64,000 bases of DNA from the NCBI GenBank assembly GCA_937127445.1, contig CAKZLY010000020.1, forward strand, positions 41,410 through 105,409. The letters run 5' to 3'. Position 1 is the stretch's first letter; every line of letters starts with the position of its first letter. A model generated the notes under the pieces. The model was not told the DNA's origin. It made no database searches and was given only the letters and a program-made list of their open reading frames with translations. Of this stretch, positions 53,296-62,406 are shown piece after piece. The position numbers and the translations under genes were made by a program. This DNA is from Eximiradius sp. (GTDB taxonomy: Bacteria > Bacteroidota > Ignavibacteria > Kapaibacteriales > UBA2268).

Positions 53296-54390
53296 TTACA
53301 ACTCATAGCCAATTGTTTTTAATACTTCCAGAGCAACATCACGTGCTGCATTGGGTCGGGCAAGTTTTCGAGCAGCAGCGGACATTTGCTCTAATTTATC
53401 ATCAGAAAAAATCGTATCGATTATTTCAAAAAGTTTAGTTTCTATTTGGTTGTTCAGTATAATTTCAGCAGCACCGTTTTTCTTGAGTATTTCAGCGTTG
53501 AAAAGCTGCTCGTTGTTGGAAGCAGACGGGAGTGGGACTAAAATTGCGGGTTTTGCTGCAACAGTAATTTCCCACACAGTAGTAGCACCAGAACGACAAA
53601 CAACCAAATCGGCAGCTGAATAGTAATCAGCTATATTGTCGATAAATTCTTTAACAATAAGATTTTTGTGTTTAGCACCGTTGAATTGATAGTTCTTGCC
53701 GGTTTGCCAGAGAACGAAATAGCCGCTTTCGAGCAAGCTATCAAGGTGCTTCTCGACAGCTTTATTAATAGAGGACGCCCCCAAGCTCCCACCAAAAATA
53801 AAGATAGTTTTCATATCGAGCGGAATACCAAAGGAATTCCGGGCATCGATTTTGTTCGGAAAGTCCAAAAATTGTTTGCGAATAGGATTTCCGAGAGCAC
53901 TAATTTTATTATGATATGATTTATCGAAGTAATTGATGCTTTCATCAAAAGAAGTGATTATTTTCGTAGCATATTTGCAAAGAGATTTGATTGCTTTTCC
54001 CGGACGAACATTCGATTCGAGCAAGAATAGAGGTAGTTTGTGCAAGTTAGCAGCGTAACCGGGCGGGAAGCTCAGATAAGCGCCAGTTGCGATGACAGCA
54101 GAAATATTATTTTCACGTATCAGCTTTCTACATTTATTAATTGCACTTGCAATTTGAAACGGGAGCAAAAGTACAGCAGGTGATTTCTTTATACCCATAA
54201 TTTTAATAGGATGGAAGTTATAGCCAAGAGACGGCACAACCCTACTTTCAATTTTATTAGAATTGCCGACAAAATAAAACTCGCATCTACCACCGGTAAT
54301 ATCATTAAGTTGCTCGCAAACAGCAACTGCGGGGAAAAGATGTCCTCCGGTGCCACCTGCTGCTATTAATATGCTTATCTTATCATTCAT
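53296..54390 (-). CDS. murG: UDP-N-acetylglucosamine-N-acetylmuramyl-(pentapeptide) pyrophosphoryl-undecaprenol N-acetylglucosamine transferase
   Basis: MurG makes lipid II from lipid I at the inner face of the membrane, the last cytoplasmic step of peptidoglycan synthesis. The 364-residue GT-B enzyme has LIAAGGTGGHLFPAVAV, TGAYLSFPPGYAANLHKLP, ALGNPIRKQF, FIFGGSLGASSIN (UDP-GlcNAc site) and VCRSGATTVWEITVAAKPAI. It is outside any mur/fts cluster here, followed only by a small membrane protein gene one base downstream. Confidence 0.96.
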   Translation of the reverse strand: MNDKISILIAAGGTGGHLFPAVAVCEQLNDITGGRCEFYFVGNSNKIESRVVPSLGYNFHPIKIMGIKKSPAVLLLPFQIASAINKCRKLIRENNISAVIATGAYLSFPPGYAANLHKLPLFLLESNVRPGKAIKSLCKYATKIITSFDESINYFDKSYHNKISALGNPIRKQFLDFPNKIDARNSFGIPLDMKTIFIFGGSLGASSINKAVEKHLDSLLESGYFVLWQTGKNYQFNGAKHKNLIVKEFIDNIADYYSAADLVVCRSGATTVWEITVAAKPAILVPLPSASNNEQLFNAEILKKNGAAEIILNNQIETKLFEIIDTIFSDDKLEQMSAAARKLARPNAARDVALEVLKTIGYEL

Positions 54391-54468
54391 ATTACAAATA
54401 TAATAAAAAGTTACAAAAAATGTGTTTTAGAGTAGGGGAAAAAACAGATCGTAAAATATTTTGTAGCT

Positions 54469-54501
54469 AAAAAATTAGGGGCATTTATAAACGATTGCCC
54501 C
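54469..54501 (-). terminator. Intrinsic terminator of the vWA-OmpA gene
   Basis: Read on the minus strand, a 6-bp G/C-rich stem (GGGGCA / TGCCCC, 12-base loop, 54501-54478) is followed by TAATTTTTT. It lies about 55 bases past the stop of the vWA-OmpA gene. Confidence 0.75.
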
Positions 54502-54556
54502 TCTTTTGATCAATATTTAACTATTTAAAATTTCAATCAAAACAAAAAGTATAAAT

Positions 54557-55882
54557 TTAGTTTTTTTGTTCTGGAGAAGTAATGATAACAATTTCTGTTC
54601 GGCGGTTTAGTTGTTTGCCAAACTCATCTTTGTTACTTGCGATTGGACGACGTTTGCCATAGCCAACAACGGACATTCTGTTTTTATCGACGCCTTTTGT
54701 AACAAGATAATTCATTACGCTTTCTGCACGCTTTAGGGAAAGTGCATCATTGAATGGATCAGTGCCAACGTTATCGGTGTGCCCTTCGATAATAATCGAA
54801 ATGTTGGGTTTATTAAGCATAAATTCTGCAAGAATATCGAGTTCTTTGACAACTTCAGGTAAGTTATATTGGGCAGTTTTAAACAAAAGATTTTCGATGA
54901 TGAGTTTACGTCCAAGTTCAACGATTGGGATAACTTTTTTAACAAGTTTATTTTCAGTAGGATTAAAGAGAGCAATTTCAATTGAATCAGGGATAACAGG
55001 TTCGTCTGAACGGTAGCTTAGTATATACAAATTAGTAAGTTGTTTAGAGAAATTATCTAAAATATTAGAAAAAGGCAAATCAAGGTCAAAAGCAGCACCA
55101 CGCGTAGTGCGGGAGATGAGTTCGTAATTTTTTAATCTTGGTGGGACAATACTAAAAACTCTGATATCGTTTTTAATAAGTTTTTCGGTAATAGATTGAG
55201 TAGTGTGCTTTGTGGAACCCATACCTTTTTCACCAGCTTGATGATAAGGAGCGTCTGTAATAAGGACAACGCAACGAACAGCATCGGGACGGAAACGGAA
55301 ACGAGTAGCTTCGTCGAGTGCTTCCAGAGCGTTTTCTTTTTCGTCGCCACCGCCGAACGCACGAACCGGAGCCAACCAACCAATAAAGTCAGCAACTTTA
55401 TTAGTAGGTTTGAATACTTTATTTATATCATCATCAAAAAGAATTAATCCTAATCTGTAATCTATGCCACGTTTAGCTAAATTATTAGTAAAATCTGCTA
55501 TATTATCTTTAACTTGATTAATATAAGTTTGCATCGATCCAGTAATATCGATAGCAAAAATAAAATCAACCAAAACATTATCAACGACAGGGATTTTTTC
55601 AACTTTTGTTACTTTTTTAGGAACGCCTTTTTCAAAAACGAAAAGGTTATCAGAAGTTAGAGTATCGATTGGCTCACCGAGCTTGTTGTAAGCTTCGATA
55701 ACAACTCTCATTTCTGGGAATTTCGAAATATCAACGTTTCGGATAGATATTTCGATTTCTTTTCGGGCTGATTCTACTTTTGTTTCTTGCAATAGTTCAA
55801 TTCGATTGAACTTATCTTGTGAAAAAGCAGATGCAACAAATACAAAAATTAATAGACAATAAATTGATTTTTTAATAATCAT
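54557..55882 (-). CDS. Exported von Willebrand A-OmpA fusion protein
   Basis: The 441-residue protein has a signal peptide (YCLLIFVFVASAFSQ). A vWA domain spans ~100-285 (DFIFAIDITGSMQTYINQV, the DxTGS metal-ion site, then VVLITDAPYHQ), and an OmpA C-terminal domain ~330-437 (IIIEGHTDNVGTDPFNDALS, then VGYGKRRPIASNKDEFGK with the peptidoglycan-binding residues). An Ig-like segment precedes the vWA domain. It would bind peptidoglycan and, through the vWA domain, a divalent-metal-dependent partner. It lies downstream of the GldM-like/barrel genes, behind a terminator, so it may have separate expression. The vWA plus OmpA fusion is uncommon, although known in Bacteroidota envelopes. Confidence 0.85.
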   Translation of the reverse strand: MIIKKSIYCLLIFVFVASAFSQDKFNRIELLQETKVESARKEIEISIRNVDISKFPEMRVVIEAYNKLGEPIDTLTSDNLFVFEKGVPKKVTKVEKIPVVDNVLVDFIFAIDITGSMQTYINQVKDNIADFTNNLAKRGIDYRLGLILFDDDINKVFKPTNKVADFIGWLAPVRAFGGGDEKENALEALDEATRFRFRPDAVRCVVLITDAPYHQAGEKGMGSTKHTTQSITEKLIKNDIRVFSIVPPRLKNYELISRTTRGAAFDLDLPFSNILDNFSKQLTNLYILSYRSDEPVIPDSIEIALFNPTENKLVKKVIPIVELGRKLIIENLLFKTAQYNLPEVVKELDILAEFMLNKPNISIIIEGHTDNVGTDPFNDALSLKRAESVMNYLVTKGVDKNRMSVVGYGKRRPIASNKDEFGKQLNRRTEIVIITSPEQKN

Positions 55883-55905
55883 CTTAATTCTTTTATTTTA
55901 TTTAT

Positions 55906-55948
55906 ACATAAAAAATTGCCCCAACTGAATAAATACAGTGGGGCAATT
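55906..55948 (-). terminator. Terminator between the second barrel gene and the vWA-OmpA gene
   Basis: On the minus strand the arms AATTGCCCC and GGGGCAATT (with an inner ACTG/CAGT pair and one bulged base, 55948-55914) are followed by TTTTTATG. It lies about 17 bases past the stop of the 55965-57425 gene. Confidence 0.85.
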
Positions 55949-55964
55949 ATAGAAATACACGAAA

Positions 55965-57425
55965 TTATATTGTAATTCTCAATAATGGCGAAATCATAAA
56001 GAAGTTTTTGATTTCATAAGGACGCTCGTTACGCAAAGGAGTAGAAAATTTAGCTTCGAGATAGAACCAGTTGCTAAACAGTGGCAACCAGATGCGTCCT
56101 AGCATAATCTGATTAGAGTATTGTATGCTTGCACCGAATGGAAAAATTGCCTGATTACGGTATTCAACTTTGGCAAACATCCAGTCGGCAAATTCCTTTG
56201 GTTTGTATGTTTTAAGTCCAGTCACATTTTCAGCAGTAATTTCATAATTTAGTCCGTTTGTTGTATTTGGGTAGTGGTAAAGTGCAGTTTCGCGAATTTC
56301 TGAATAATTAAGACCAAGGTCGAAACGGAAATAATTTTCTGGGTTTGCTTTGTCGAGCCACCAGTTGTAGAAAACTGTTGCGTATCCAGTAGAACGGATA
56401 ACAGGGGCAACAGCAGCAATTGTTGAAATATCGGAACGGACATCACCTTCTTTAAACTGGATTTGGTCGAAATGCGAAGGGACATAGGTTCCGTAAGTAG
56501 TTCTATCGACACCATAGGTGGTTAGTTTTTCGAGAGGAATTTCAGCGGTAAAAGCAAATCCTAATGCTGGATGGAAAGGCATATGGAAATCAAATCCTGC
56601 GATTAATTTCCCGCCGGGAGCAGCGTTCAAAACGCGTTCTGGCACCCACGAAAACAAATCATTATCGCCTAATCCGGAAGTCATTCGATAGCCACCACCC
56701 AAATATGCATTTATCAGATATGGGATACCCTGACGAGTAGCATAATCGCTATTAACGTACAATGGTCTTTGTAGAATGATTTTTGATTCGCCTGCGGACC
56801 AGAATGGATAGCCAATGTGGTCGGAGCCAACTATTGAGCGAAGCCAAAATCCGGTAGCACCAACTTTGAGAGATTGTTCGAAAAGCGACACAGTAAAAGC
56901 TTGTTTTACATTTGTTGGTTGTTTTATATAATCGAGGATAACTTCTGCTTGCGAAGCTTGCAAAGGATATTCGATAGGAACTTCGGTGTAGCAATAGTCT
57001 CTGCGAGCGACATCAGCAGGGAAGCCTCTATCTTTGCCTTGATAAACATACTCACCAGTAAGGAAGCGGACAAGTTTATCGCCCATATAATATTCAATTT
57101 GAACAGCATTCATTGAAGCCTTGCCGCAATTAATCATAAGTAATTCGAAAGGGTCACGTTCGTCTTCGCGGGGAGCAGCAAGAATTTCCATGTTTTGCTC
57201 ATTTAAATCACTTTTACTGAACCCCATAAAGAGAAAAGTTTGATAAATTTGTATTTGTAGGTCAGGTTCGCAGACCTTCCAGCGTGGGAAATATTTAATA
57301 ATTTCGGGGTCGATAGTTGTAAGCGAATCAACTATTTCCCTTTCATTAGTAATTCTGCCTGTTTGAGCATTAACAACACTCAGTGCTGCGATTGCTAAGA
57401 TAACTGTCAAGAAAAATCTTTTCAT
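55965..57425 (-). CDS. Exported probable beta-barrel protein of the GldM-like cluster
   Basis: I do not recognise the family. The 486-residue product has a signal peptide (FFLTVILAIAALSVVNAQ). An N-terminal region (~25-150) shows little strand alternation and contains several Cys (KVCEPDLQIQIYQ, MINCGKASMNAVQIEYY). The C-terminal part from ~190 looks like a beta barrel (LINAYLGGGYRMTSGLGD, FHPALGFAFTAEIPLEKL, TTYGVDRTTYGTYVP) and ends LLRITI. It resembles the next gene upstream in layout (N-terminal soluble part, then barrel), so the two may be paralogous or form a pair. It belongs to the minus-strand run that starts with the GldM-like gene. Confidence 0.55.
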   Translation of the reverse strand: MKRFFLTVILAIAALSVVNAQTGRITNEREIVDSLTTIDPEIIKYFPRWKVCEPDLQIQIYQTFLFMGFSKSDLNEQNMEILAAPREDERDPFELLMINCGKASMNAVQIEYYMGDKLVRFLTGEYVYQGKDRGFPADVARRDYCYTEVPIEYPLQASQAEVILDYIKQPTNVKQAFTVSLFEQSLKVGATGFWLRSIVGSDHIGYPFWSAGESKIILQRPLYVNSDYATRQGIPYLINAYLGGGYRMTSGLGDNDLFSWVPERVLNAAPGGKLIAGFDFHMPFHPALGFAFTAEIPLEKLTTYGVDRTTYGTYVPSHFDQIQFKEGDVRSDISTIAAVAPVIRSTGYATVFYNWWLDKANPENYFRFDLGLNYSEIRETALYHYPNTTNGLNYEITAENVTGLKTYKPKEFADWMFAKVEYRNQAIFPFGASIQYSNQIMLGRIWLPLFSNWFYLEAKFSTPLRNERPYEIKNFFMISPLLRITI

Positions 57426-57461
57426 AGTATTCTTTCTATTTAATTTAACTAATCTTCTTAA

Positions 57462-59201
57462 TTAAAAAGTAAAAATTAATCTTGCGGTTGGCATAAATAC
57501 ACTGTTAAGTTCCCAATCGCGAAGTTTGCCTTTCATAGCGGCGGAATAACCTTTTGCATCGAAACGAACAGCAACACGATTGCGAACAATTGGAACAGAA
57601 AGCCAGATATTCGCAAAGATTGATTCATCAAAGTACTGGATAGAAGCACCATACGGGGTACGAGCATTTTTTGCCATGAAGTCCAGTCTAGCACTAATGC
57701 CCGTAACATTATCAGAAGACTTCTTTACATATTTTGTTTTAATAATATCATTTTCTTTGTCTTCGATAACTTTATTATACCATCTATCAGCGGTATAGGT
57801 TGTTCCGCCGAGCCCAAAACGCAGCCAATAATCGTCATCAATAGCAATACCGAATGTATAGTGCAGAGAAGCATTAAATCTAATCATATAATCTTCATCA
57901 TTGAACAAAGCATTACGCATTGCAGCAATATCGGTATAATCATCTATGCTCTTTTTACGATTTTTGTAATCAGGTTCGTTTGCATCACCGAAAATGTATC
58001 CGAAAGTGAAATTAAAGATACCACTTTGAGGGATCACTTTTATTGGGAAATCCCCTGATGCAGAGATACCAATACTTCCAGAAGTCAATTTTCTATCAAC
58101 ATTATAGAAGTCTTTCGAAAGCGATGCCCAGCCAGATGTAGGCAGAATGAAACCAAGTTTCACATTTTCCCAGATAGCGGATAAGGTTAATCTTTCGCTC
58201 CATAAGCTTGGGTAGTTGATTTCGTCTATACCGTATTTAAGCTCAACACCATATTGAGGCAAGCTTTGGTTAGTAACAGTAGAAAGAGTGTCAACATAGC
58301 CATCGGAATAGACAATCATAGGTTGCTCGTAGTGGCGCCAGCTAATCAAGTCGGAGCTAAGAATCAATTCATTTTTACGGAGTTCATAATCAAGAGGTTG
58401 TCCGTCGGAAATTCTCATAAATGTTTGCACATCGAAAGGAGTAATTTCGTATTCGTTTTTGACAAGCGATTGAGAAGTACCGTAAACTTTTGGAGCAAAT
58501 TTTTTGAAAGTGCCAAAACCCTGTGCTTCAAGAGTTTTGTTTTCAACGTTACCCTGACGGAAAGCTGTAACAATAAGTTCGTACATATTGAAAGCACGGT
58601 ACTCATTTTCGTCGAGAGTGAAAGAGAAAAGTTCTGGATTAGTATATACATTACGAGGAGGCACTTGTCGTAAAGATTTTTCAATATCATCTTCGCTGTC
58701 GTAGGAGACAAGCATAGCTATGATAGAAGAAGGAACAATTTGGTCGCGTTCCATACGAGTAGTAACAACATAAACATTTTGAACAGTCGCAATGGATTGA
58801 CCTTGCGATTGCAAGCTCTGGATGATACAATCGATATCATCAGGGACCTCATAACCACGAGAGAGCATCCCTTGCTTGATTGCGATGTCGCTTGCACCAG
58901 CTTCAACCTGGGAGCGTACGAAGTCTACAATAGTTCTATCTGCATTTTTGACACAAGCTTCGTCTGCAACAGCAACTGTACGGGTAAGCGCTTCGTCTTG
59001 TGCACGAATTGCTTTGCGAATATCGCCAATATCTTTGATACGATAAATAGAAATAGTTGAAAATCTGTAATTTTTGAATTTGTTTAAAATACTTTCGAGT
59101 TTGATGCGGAAAGATTCATCAATTTGAGCATTAGATTGAAAGCTCAAAGCGACCCCCAAAAGTATACTTAGAATTAATACCGATGATAATTTCTTCATCA
59201 T
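57462..59201 (-). CDS. Exported probable beta-barrel protein, second member of the GldM-like cluster
   Basis: From ATG 59201 (AAGGGAT upstream) the protein is 579 residues with a signal peptide (LSSVLILSILLGVALSFQSNA). Residues ~20-150 are soluble and helical (SFRIKLESILNKFKNYRF, then RSQVEAGASDIAIKQG and CIIQSLQSQGQSIA). A long strand-rich C-terminal half follows (NVKLGFILPTSGWASLSKDF, FNFTFGYIFGDANEPDY, FNASLHYTFGIAIDDDYWL) and ends in RLIFTF with a terminal Phe. This is the pattern of an outer membrane barrel with a periplasmic domain. It is the gene directly downstream of the GldM-like gene, with a hairpin in the gap. The function is unknown; I place it in the same envelope complex by context only. 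Confidence 0.55.
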   Translation of the reverse strand: MMKKLSSVLILSILLGVALSFQSNAQIDESFRIKLESILNKFKNYRFSTISIYRIKDIGDIRKAIRAQDEALTRTVAVADEACVKNADRTIVDFVRSQVEAGASDIAIKQGMLSRGYEVPDDIDCIIQSLQSQGQSIATVQNVYVVTTRMERDQIVPSSIIAMLVSYDSEDDIEKSLRQVPPRNVYTNPELFSFTLDENEYRAFNMYELIVTAFRQGNVENKTLEAQGFGTFKKFAPKVYGTSQSLVKNEYEITPFDVQTFMRISDGQPLDYELRKNELILSSDLISWRHYEQPMIVYSDGYVDTLSTVTNQSLPQYGVELKYGIDEINYPSLWSERLTLSAIWENVKLGFILPTSGWASLSKDFYNVDRKLTSGSIGISASGDFPIKVIPQSGIFNFTFGYIFGDANEPDYKNRKKSIDDYTDIAAMRNALFNDEDYMIRFNASLHYTFGIAIDDDYWLRFGLGGTTYTADRWYNKVIEDKENDIIKTKYVKKSSDNVTGISARLDFMAKNARTPYGASIQYFDESIFANIWLSVPIVRNRVAVRFDAKGYSAAMKGKLRDWELNSVFMPTARLIFTF

Positions 59202-59251
59202 TTTATATCCCTTGTAAAATCTTAATTTCAATAATAAATTTATTTCAATTG

Positions 59252-59283
59252 CCTGAGCGGAGGCGTCGAAGTCTCCGCTCAGG
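59252..59283 (-). promoter_or_regulatory. Strong intercistronic hairpin between the GldM-like and barrel genes
   Basis: A perfect 11-bp stem (CCTGAGCGGAG / CTCCGCTCAGG, 10-base loop) begins 10 bases past the GldM-like stop. No T-run follows on the minus strand (next bases CAATTGAAAT), so it is more likely an mRNA-stability or processing element, or a weak attenuator, than a full terminator. Confidence 0.6.
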
Positions 59284-59293
59284 AATATAAGAA

Positions 59294-61573
59294 TTATCTA
59301 CGTCTTGGACCGCCACGTTCAGGTGAATAATCGATGCTAATAGTAACTCTTTGAGCACTTGAACGCGATTGTTTATTATTTATCGGATTAATTGCCACAA
59401 CATTAACAGGAATTGTCAAAGTACCTTTAATTTTTGTTTCGCCGCGTGGCAAATTGCCGGACATTTCAAGGTTAATGTTATAAGTACCGTCGCCCGCATC
59501 CTCGATTTCCGGACCGGCAGCAAGTTCGTAAGCGTTGAGAGTTCCAGTCTTTTCAGAAATAGTTTTAGCTTCGGCACGAACTGTAGCCAAAGTGCCTTCG
59601 ACGCCCGTAGTAGGCTTAGAAATTCTGATTCCCTTGATAGAAATCTTGATTCTTTGCGGTTGTCCTGAAATTTCAACTCTCATATCGCGTGTATTGATTG
59701 AAGCTGGTTCTTGCTTAATTTCGAATGTACGAGTTGGGAAGAGTTCGACTTCTACACCCGAGGCTGGTTGAATCCAGGTAACACGGATTGAAAGTTTATC
59801 TTTATCAGGAGTATAGACGAAATTCATATTGCGAGTAATTGCAAGACCTTCGACAGGTGGCTTTTGCATATCATTGTCGAAGTAAGCATAAATACGGAAC
59901 TGGTTAGCAGCAATTTTGTTGCCAGATTCAGGTATTACATCGAGCAGGAGCGAACCACCATAATAAGCATAAGCATCGATAGTATTAACAATCTTACGCT
60001 CACTTTCATCTGTTAGACCAGTTCTAAATATTCCAAGTGTAGCTGATTGAGTAGCACGACGGGATTGTAAATTGTGAACAACTTCGATTTTATATTCACC
60101 CGGTGAAAGTTTTGATTCGACAGTACCGCGATAATCACGTTTTTCGCCTTGGCGAGGTGTCGGGACACCAGAGCCTGGAAGTTCATCCAATGCTCTGAAA
60201 GTAATTCTCGAGACAACATTTCCACTCTTATCAAGCACGTTGCCAGTAACAGTGTTCTGACCGGGCTGATAAGGAGAAATCGATATATCAAAGACGTGAT
60301 TAACAGCATCGAAGCAATACATCGCAGCGGCCATATTAATTGTAGGTTCTGCAATATTTGGTTTAGGAGTGATTACACGAACGTTAAATTCTATGCTGCC
60401 GCGATTCTGATCGAAATTGGAGGACATACCCGGAGCGAGCAACTGAGCAATGTAGCTAAACAATCTGATTTTACCAATAAGTTCGGTTGCTTCGCGGTCG
60501 GACATAGCCACTTCAATTGCAGCCTGAATTTTCTGATTGAATTTATCCATATCACGAGTTCTAATAAACTCTTCTGCGTCAGGAAGGTTGAATTTTTCGA
60601 GGTTATTTTGAAGTTCTTTGAGCACTTTTCTGAGGTCGCGCACAGTCAATTGAACGGTACCGATATTGACAGTAGCATCGTCGCTAATATCGGCAGCGCT
60701 CTGATCGGAACGAACACCTAAGATACGATTAGTGCGCGAAGAGAAACGCAATTTATACCAACCTGCTCTGCTTGGTGGCTGAAAATTAACAATAAATGAG
60801 CGTTTATTTAAACCACTTGCAGTTGCAAGTTTTCTTGTTTCAGTTTCGGAATAGAAAAATACACTATCCTGGGATAAGTTTGGTGGTGCATACGAAGGAC
60901 CTATGATAACTTCGTTGCTTTTTGGATAGACAGGAGAAATATCAGCAGTAGATTTTAAATTTGCAAAATCGAGTTTATCGAAAGTTGCTTTAGAGTCCAA
61001 ATTTAATTGACGAACAGCGAGGAGCTCCCAATCTTCGCCATTGGGACCGGGAAACTTTTGTCCGGGCTGCATTTTAAGGAAATCTATATTATTCTTTTTA
61101 ATGTACTCGTCGGTTTGGAACAAAGGAGCACTAGTTGGATCCTGACTACCGCTGTAGAAGATTTGATATTGCAGTTCCGCAACATTTGCAAGTTCAACAA
61201 GTTTCTGTAAACGTTCGACGTGTTCTTTGTCGGTTTCGCCTTCACGCCTTTTGAGAGCAGTAGTAACATCGGTTACACCGACTTCCACGCTGTAACGACG
61301 ATAGGATTTGATGTCCGAGCCAATCATTTCACGCATATTGATACCGGGAGGAGTAATGGTGATTTCGTCCTGTGGACGAGTGTTAATTCCTTCGGTACCG
61401 GCACCGGATTGAAGTTGAGTAAGAATACTTTCAACAATTTTCATTGTTTCTTGTTGTTTTCTGTGGAGATGCTCTTCTGCTTCGTCACGTTCAACGATGA
61501 TAATCAGAAGTTCCAATACAACGGCAAGATAAAGTACGAAATATACTTTCCCTGCTCCGCCGCCTTTTGACAT
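59294..61573 (-). CDS. GldM/PorM-like inner-membrane-anchored periplasmic protein
   Basis: The 759-residue protein has a short cytoplasmic tail, one N-terminal helix (VYFVLYLAVVLELLIIIVE) with embedded Glu residues and charged RDEAEE right after it. A very long periplasmic part follows: a coiled-coil-like segment (~28-50), mixed domains to ~400 and several beta-sandwich-like segments (~400-750, SPYQPGQNTVTGNVLDKSG and similar). This architecture fits GldM/PorM, the T9SS and gliding motor stator that spans the periplasm, but the family identity is not proven and it is longer than GldM (~510-520). No gldK, gldL or gldN gene is adjacent; instead two probable barrels follow. GGAGG precedes the ATG. 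The alternative is another TolA- or PorM-shaped scaffold. Confidence 0.45.
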   Translation of the reverse strand: MSKGGGAGKVYFVLYLAVVLELLIIIVERDEAEEHLHRKQQETMKIVESILTQLQSGAGTEGINTRPQDEITITPPGINMREMIGSDIKSYRRYSVEVGVTDVTTALKRREGETDKEHVERLQKLVELANVAELQYQIFYSGSQDPTSAPLFQTDEYIKKNNIDFLKMQPGQKFPGPNGEDWELLAVRQLNLDSKATFDKLDFANLKSTADISPVYPKSNEVIIGPSYAPPNLSQDSVFFYSETETRKLATASGLNKRSFIVNFQPPSRAGWYKLRFSSRTNRILGVRSDQSAADISDDATVNIGTVQLTVRDLRKVLKELQNNLEKFNLPDAEEFIRTRDMDKFNQKIQAAIEVAMSDREATELIGKIRLFSYIAQLLAPGMSSNFDQNRGSIEFNVRVITPKPNIAEPTINMAAAMYCFDAVNHVFDISISPYQPGQNTVTGNVLDKSGNVVSRITFRALDELPGSGVPTPRQGEKRDYRGTVESKLSPGEYKIEVVHNLQSRRATQSATLGIFRTGLTDESERKIVNTIDAYAYYGGSLLLDVIPESGNKIAANQFRIYAYFDNDMQKPPVEGLAITRNMNFVYTPDKDKLSIRVTWIQPASGVEVELFPTRTFEIKQEPASINTRDMRVEISGQPQRIKISIKGIRISKPTTGVEGTLATVRAEAKTISEKTGTLNAYELAAGPEIEDAGDGTYNINLEMSGNLPRGETKIKGTLTIPVNVVAINPINNKQSRSSAQRVTISIDYSPERGGPRRR

Positions 61574-61758
61574 ACTAAATACCCTCCAAATTTATAAATT
61601 CTTCAAAATGTCTAAAATATTGTAGTGTAAAATACGACATATTTCAAATATTACTAAACAACTTATTAACGAATTTTTAAAAATCTAACAAAAAATATGT
61701 TAATTGCAAAATATATTTTCTCTATGTTGAAATTTATTTTAAATAATAATCAATTGAG

Positions 61759-62406
61759 ATGAAGATTTTGGCTAATGATTTTATAAGTATATTACTTAAT
61801 TCAGAAAAACCATCGGATTTTTTAGAATACTTAAAAAAAAATAATAAATTGTATTCTTTTCCTGAATTGTATTTTTTGATTGTAACCTGTCAGGATGCAA
61901 GTTGGCATCCCGAGGGAAGTGTCTGGACCCATACTTTAATGGTAATCGATGTTGCAGCTGAATTCAGATGCACTTATGAAACGGAAAAAGATGCTTTATC
62001 ATTTATGCTTGGGGCGCTTTGCCACGATTTTGGAAAACCATACGCTACGATTATGAAGCAAGGTAGGATAAAAAGTCCTTTGCATGATTTGATGGGGTTG
62101 CCGCCGACAAATTCATTTCTCAACAAATTAGGATTAAGCGAGTTTTTTCCTTTTGTTTCGGCATATATAATGGAGCATCTAAAACCAATACAGTTGTATA
62201 AAAACAGAGAAGATGTTTCTGACGCAGCGATATTGAGGCTTAGCAAGCGAATAAATATATATGATTTATATAAGCTGAGCGCTTCGGACCACTGGGGACG
62301 CACCGATGAAGAAGCAGTCAAACGAATTCACCCGGCGGGCGAATGGCTGCTGAAAAGATACAATGAGATCTTAGCAAAAAAAGTGCTTAGTGGGTTGCCT
62401 GCTTGA
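61759..62406 (+). CDS. Stand-alone HD domain protein related to the tRNA nucleotidyltransferase HD domain
   Basis: The 215-residue protein is an HD-superfamily metal-dependent phosphohydrolase. QDASWHPEGSVWTHTLMVID has the first metal His, ALCHDFGKPYATI the HD pair, and EHLKPIQLYK another His. The HPEG.VWTHTLMV pattern is that of the HD domain at the end of bacterial Cca-type tRNA nucleotidyltransferases, but here it stands without the nucleotidyltransferase head. Possible activities are 2',3'-cyclic phosphodiesterase or phosphatase; sequence cannot decide. It overlaps the convergent M28 peptidase gene by 20 bases. Confidence 0.82.
   Translation: MKILANDFISILLNSEKPSDFLEYLKKNNKLYSFPELYFLIVTCQDASWHPEGSVWTHTLMVIDVAAEFRCTYETEKDALSFMLGALCHDFGKPYATIMKQGRIKSPLHDLMGLPPTNSFLNKLGLSEFFPFVSAYIMEHLKPIQLYKNREDVSDAAILRLSKRINIYDLYKLSASDHWGRTDEEAVKRIHPAGEWLLKRYNEILAKKVLSGLPA

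Noticed and set aside
60149..60721. A 190-codon plus-strand frame inside the GldM-like gene
   Set aside because: The minus-strand gene has signal, spacing and operon context; the plus frame shows no family pattern and is an antisense shadow.
61574..61650. TAAATTTG box as promoter of the GldM-like gene
   Set aside because: It overlaps the Shine-Dalgarno, so a start 7 bases on would lie after it, and there is no suitably spaced TTTG.
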